DNA of 37,314 nt from Anaerocolumna sp. (GTDB taxonomy: Bacteria; Bacillota; Clostridia; Lachnospirales; Lachnospiraceae). The position numbers were made by a program, and so were the translations under genes. This document shows positions 33,991-37,314 of the stretch, one piece after another. How positions within the stretch are numbered: the stretch's first letter is position 1; each line of letters starts with the position of its first letter. The DNA is taken from contig JAQSXJ010000087.1 in assembly GCA_029256725.1 (NCBI GenBank), positions 1-37,314 of the forward strand. Reading direction: 5' to 3'. Below the pieces are notes generated by a model, which had not been told where the DNA came from, did not search any database, and saw only the letters and a list, made by a program, of their open reading frames with translations.

Positions 33991-36000
33991 TTAATAACCT
34001 ATCATAGGTATGGATACAGGGCTTCTGTCATAAGCCTCCGCTTCGTTGTTCCTGACTTTATAAAGTACCTTAGCCGTTTCATAGGCGGCCTCCATTAATT
34101 CCTTGTGCGGCTGCATGCAGATATCTACCATACCAATCTGATAGTTCTCACCATCGTATCTGCCAAGACAGAACTGATCATTAAACTGGAACCAATGAGC
34201 ACCTACACCGTAAGGATGAGCAGCCACTTTTTCGACAAAATGTCTTAGCATGACCCCTCTCTCCTCCTGGTTCTTAACCCCTTTAAGTCCCGTTGCCGTA
34301 AGTCCTCTGTCCAAGGCTCCGCAGTGGAACTCTCCAAGGAGGATGGGCAGATCAACCCCTGCATTTTTCACAAAGTCCATATCCCTTGTAGGGTCAAAGT
34401 CATAGCAGTTGATGGAGAATACATCAAAATACTCCCAGCCGGCCATCATATCAATATTGTAGGCCTTTGACCAGCGAAGTCCCAGGTTAAGGTGATTCTT
34501 ATCAATGGCACGGCAGGCAAGGGCGGGTACTCTTACATATTCTCTGATAAGGTATACAGAGAATTTCCTGATATCCTCCGCTGATTTGGGATAGAGCGCA
34601 GAGCATTTCTTAATTGGTCTCTCCAAAGCCTTAAAGTCAGCAAAGCTGGTTTCCCAGGCTTGGTTAAGAGCTTCTATGGTTTTGTAGGAATCCTGTAAGT
34701 ACTGTATCAGTCCCGTTTTGCAATAGGTGGGCGCAGGATTATAGAGCACCTCATCGGCTATTGCCAGCCCTTCTACAAAATTGAATTCAGGTTCATTTCG
34801 AAGGAAATAGCCTATAAGCCAGGGATCCTCTTTCCACTCTATGAGTTTCTTCGCATAGGCGTCTGATTTCTCCTGATATTCCGGTGAGAGTACGTCAGGA
34901 AAATCTCTGAAGATCAGTGTATCTGTACCCGGAAATCCTGGCAGCTCCCTGACATAGGGAATCTTGCTTCTTTCGTTGTTGACGCATAAATCCGGGAAAT
35001 TCCCCTGAGAATTGAGGCCATTTTTCATAAGGATATGATGGGCAATTTCCTCCCATTTCTCCTTCCAGTTCTCTCCGTATACTCTTTTTAGATTAAGGGC
35101 AGTAAAACTGGTCATCTTATAATTGTCTAAGGGCATATAGGCAGTTCTTCTCCTGGTTCCCTTTCTATAAAAATCCTTGAATTCTGTATCTTCTTCCTCC
35201 GGCAGCCAGTCACATACCTGTTCAAAATTATCAATACGGCACTGGTCTCCGGCACCGGTCAGGCAGGGTCCGAAAGAGAAATAATCACAGCCTTCCGGAT
35301 CAATAAGGTGCCACCTTCCATCAGCGGTTTTATGGGTGCTAAAATATCCGGTTCCCTCCTTTAATTTACGGCCTCCATCACCGCCCCAGCTATTCCACTT
35401 CGGAAAAGGATATTCTGCCTTACCTTCATTTTCTTTTAAACCGGACTTTAGTTCATCCAGGGAATGAATTTTTCCAGGCCATTCTTTTTCTTTCCATTGA
35501 CCGAATTCATCTACGATTTTCTTATCCGGTATAGGAAACTCCTCCGGTTTTTCATCCGTTAAGATGAAATTTTCCAAGCGTACCTTCACATTGTGATAGG
35601 TCTTTTCAATACCCAGCTCGATTCTTTCCACTTCTCCCAACTCTGTACGCTGTCCATGTATAACAAGCTTTAATAAGCCCGGTGTCCTGTTAGTATAGAT
35701 GGTACTGTTATCCAGCCAGTTAAGATCCAGACACACCCTGGTCTTAAAGCCCGGCAGTAATCCAAACCGCATTAGAATCTGTTCTTTCTCAGAGCCTGGT
35801 AAGAAGAAACGCAGCATCATGGCTACAGAATGTTCTTCTAAGACTTCTATATCACCAACAATGTATCTTTTTCCTGCCTCCTTTACCTCAGAAAGCGTAA
35901 TGCCTCCCCCTCCTGCGGAATATTCAACTGTACACGAATCCTGCTCCTGTGCAATAAAGACAGCTTCTCTACCCGATGACTTCATAAAATTAATTTTCAT
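33991..36000 (-). CDS. Putative clan GH-A glycoside hydrolase (beta-galactosidase/agarase-like fold), cytoplasmic
   Basis: A 669-residue protein without a signal peptide. An N-terminal beta-sandwich-like region (about 1-150) precedes a likely (beta/alpha)8 barrel. WHLIDPEGCDYFSFGP resembles the entry strand of GH50/GH42-like enzymes. Candidate catalytic glutamates are Glu403 in YFLRNEPEF (acid/base, NEP) and Glu557 in PILLGEFHCG (nucleophile). I cannot assign a CAZy family with certainty. The ATG at 36000 is chosen because AGGAG lies six bases upstream; a longer frame from 36060 adds 20 Lys/Asn-rich residues with no ribosome binding site. Divergent from an AraC regulator, which probably controls it. 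Confidence 0.75.
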   Translation of the reverse strand: MKINFMKSSGREAVFIAQEQDSCTVEYSAGGGGITLSEVKEAGKRYIVGDIEVLEEHSVAMMLRFFLPGSEKEQILMRFGLLPGFKTRVCLDLNWLDNSTIYTNRTPGLLKLVIHGQRTELGEVERIELGIEKTYHNVKVRLENFILTDEKPEEFPIPDKKIVDEFGQWKEKEWPGKIHSLDELKSGLKENEGKAEYPFPKWNSWGGDGGRKLKEGTGYFSTHKTADGRWHLIDPEGCDYFSFGPCLTGAGDQCRIDNFEQVCDWLPEEEDTEFKDFYRKGTRRRTAYMPLDNYKMTSFTALNLKRVYGENWKEKWEEIAHHILMKNGLNSQGNFPDLCVNNERSKIPYVRELPGFPGTDTLIFRDFPDVLSPEYQEKSDAYAKKLIEWKEDPWLIGYFLRNEPEFNFVEGLAIADEVLYNPAPTYCKTGLIQYLQDSYKTIEALNQAWETSFADFKALERPIKKCSALYPKSAEDIRKFSVYLIREYVRVPALACRAIDKNHLNLGLRWSKAYNIDMMAGWEYFDVFSINCYDFDPTRDMDFVKNAGVDLPILLGEFHCGALDRGLTATGLKGVKNQEERGVMLRHFVEKVAAHPYGVGAHWFQFNDQFCLGRYDGENYQIGMVDICMQPHKELMEAAYETAKVLYKVRNNEAEAYDRSPVSIPMIGY

Positions 36001-36299
36001 AGCCTTCTCCTCGTCCTTTTTGTTTGTATTCATAAACTTATTATTTTTTGTTTTCTTCATATTAATCTATATATCCACTTTAATAATAAACCGAATACGC
36101 AGGAAGACAATGTAAAATCCCAATGTCTTTTTGTAAACAGGCGACTTATTGTCTGCATAAACCCTCTTACTTCCTTGAAATATTAAAAATTATCGACTAT
36201 ACTATATATGAGAACTATATGCGAGGACTAAATTAAGGTTTTTAAATTAAAAGGATGCATCATCTCTAGACATGGGATGGAATTTAATGTAATAAAAAT

Positions 36300-37313
36300 A
36301 TGTCTATGATGGTCCTAAATATGAAGAATGCATTACAACACATTTGCAACTACAACCAATTTTACAGATGGTTAGAAAGGCATGGTTATACTATGGAAAA
36401 TATGCTATATTACCGAATGGGCAGCGGTCATCTGCCGCGGGTTAGATATATCGATCAGGTAACGGTAAAACCACCCCATGTCCATATGCGAAGAAAAACA
36501 GAAGAATTTATTCTGTATTATATAATTTCCGGAGAAATGTATATTAATGAAGGAAACAGAAGTTATATTTTAAGAACGGATGATATGCTGATCCTTGACC
36601 CTAACTTGGAACATTACGGCACAAAAACTGCTGAATGTACCTACTTCTATATTCATTTTTATCACGATGAAATGAAGGAGCACCAGGAAGAGAAAGAAAT
36701 TATAAAAAAATTGCTGAAGGATCACAGGCTCACTTCTTTAAAAACTCATGAATGCGAGATAAACGAGCGCAGGATTTATGATATTATTCTGCCAAAATAT
36801 TATCATATTAATCAACCTGCCGCCTCCTCAGCACTTATTGAATTACTCTATCAGTTAAGAGAATCTCATCACAATCATCTGGAGTATTTTCAATTAAAGA
36901 CCGGCAGTATCTTTCTTGAGTTTATGATTGCCTTATCAAGGGAACTGACCTCCGGTTTTCTATACAGTGACAGCAGCTTATCAGCCACCCGATCCACCCG
37001 GATGATCTATGATTTACTTGCCTTTTTTCAGGATAATTATGCTTCTGAAATATCCAGTAAAAGCATAGAAGAGAAGTTAGGCTGTAACTTTGATCATATT
37101 AACCGAATGTTTAAGAAAGCAACGGGAACAACAATTTTCGCTTATCTGAATGAACTGCGGATCTCAAAATCCAAGCATCTGCTCTCAGACGGTTCCGGTA
37201 AAATTTCCGAAGTTGCCGAAAAGACCGGTTTCCGTGATGTATATTATTTTTCAAAGGTCTTCAAAAAATATACAGGAATAACTCCCGGCGCATATTCAAG
37301 AAAAATCAACTGA
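36300..37313 (+). CDS. AraC-family transcriptional regulator
   Basis: A 337-residue one-component regulator. The N-terminal cupin-like sugar-sensing domain (VKPPHVHMRRKTEEFILYYI, DDMLILDPNLEHYG) is followed by a C-terminal AraC DNA-binding domain with two helix-turn-helix motifs (KSIEEKLGCNFDHINRMFKK and ISEVAEKTGFRDVYYFSKVF) and the typical end KKYTGITPGAYSR. The start is uncertain: ATG codons at 36300, 36306, 36309 and 36321 lack a strong ribosome binding site. The stop codon is one base before the right edge of the window. It is divergent from the putative glycosidase, with about 300 bp between them, and likely activates it in response to a sugar. Confidence 0.93.
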   Translation: MSMMVLNMKNALQHICNYNQFYRWLERHGYTMENMLYYRMGSGHLPRVRYIDQVTVKPPHVHMRRKTEEFILYYIISGEMYINEGNRSYILRTDDMLILDPNLEHYGTKTAECTYFYIHFYHDEMKEHQEEKEIIKKLLKDHRLTSLKTHECEINERRIYDIILPKYYHINQPAASSALIELLYQLRESHHNHLEYFQLKTGSIFLEFMIALSRELTSGFLYSDSSLSATRSTRMIYDLLAFFQDNYASEISSKSIEEKLGCNFDHINRMFKKATGTTIFAYLNELRISKSKHLLSDGSGKISEVAEKTGFRDVYYFSKVFKKYTGITPGAYSRKIN

Positions 37314-37314
37314 T

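Overview
The window is AT-rich, with Shine-Dalgarno-led genes, CUT1 sugar transporters of the LplB/LplC type, YesM/YesN two-component regulators and many cytoplasmic glycoside hydrolases. This points to a plant-polysaccharide-degrading anaerobic Firmicute, most likely a Lachnospiraceae (Lachnoclostridium/Anaerocolumna-like). That placement is inferred from gene content only.

Layout. 1-3192 (minus): a LacI-type regulator, a lipoprotein sugar-binding protein and the first 45 codons of an ABC permease. 3907-7227 (plus): a large LamG / Ig-like / GH127-GH146 beta-L-arabinofuranosidase, divergent from the LacI gene across an AT-rich region with two copies of a LacI-operator-like sequence. 7228-8376: a long gap holding a promoter, a short (possibly broken) ORF, a terminator and a separate multi-helix RNA candidate. 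8377-10395: a MutS2-like ATPase without a Smr domain. 10485-12449 (minus): an OmpR-type response regulator and its histidine kinase, whose ATP-binding domain has lost the N box. 13195-15882: a Ca2+-type P-type ATPase. 16222-18093 (minus): a TerC-family protein with no normal start and a PdaA-like deacetylase. 18257-21220: an MFS exporter divergent from a TetR regulator, with three matching palindromic operators between them, then a DUF1275 membrane protein.

21940-33664 is a minus-strand uronate-oligosaccharide utilisation region. The YesN/YesM pair probably senses the sugar and controls the LplB, LplC and binding-protein genes. GH28 and GH88 enzymes would then process the imported unsaturated or galacturonic-acid oligosaccharides in the cytoplasm. 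A short Na/Pi cotransporter sits inside the region. The binding-protein gene carries a one-base frameshift near its 3' end. 33991-36000 is a cytoplasmic clan GH-A-like glycosidase divergent from an AraC regulator (36300-37313).

The most striking non-coding signal is a family of three same-orientation elements of about 270-320 bp (12689-12960, 21523-21844, 25069-25355). Each folds into a long nested hairpin. The stems differ between copies by compensating changes on both arms, while the internal-loop sequence is the same in all three. GTCAAAAG-like inverted repeats bound them. This is the pattern expected of a structured RNA, or of a mobile element that preserves its structure.
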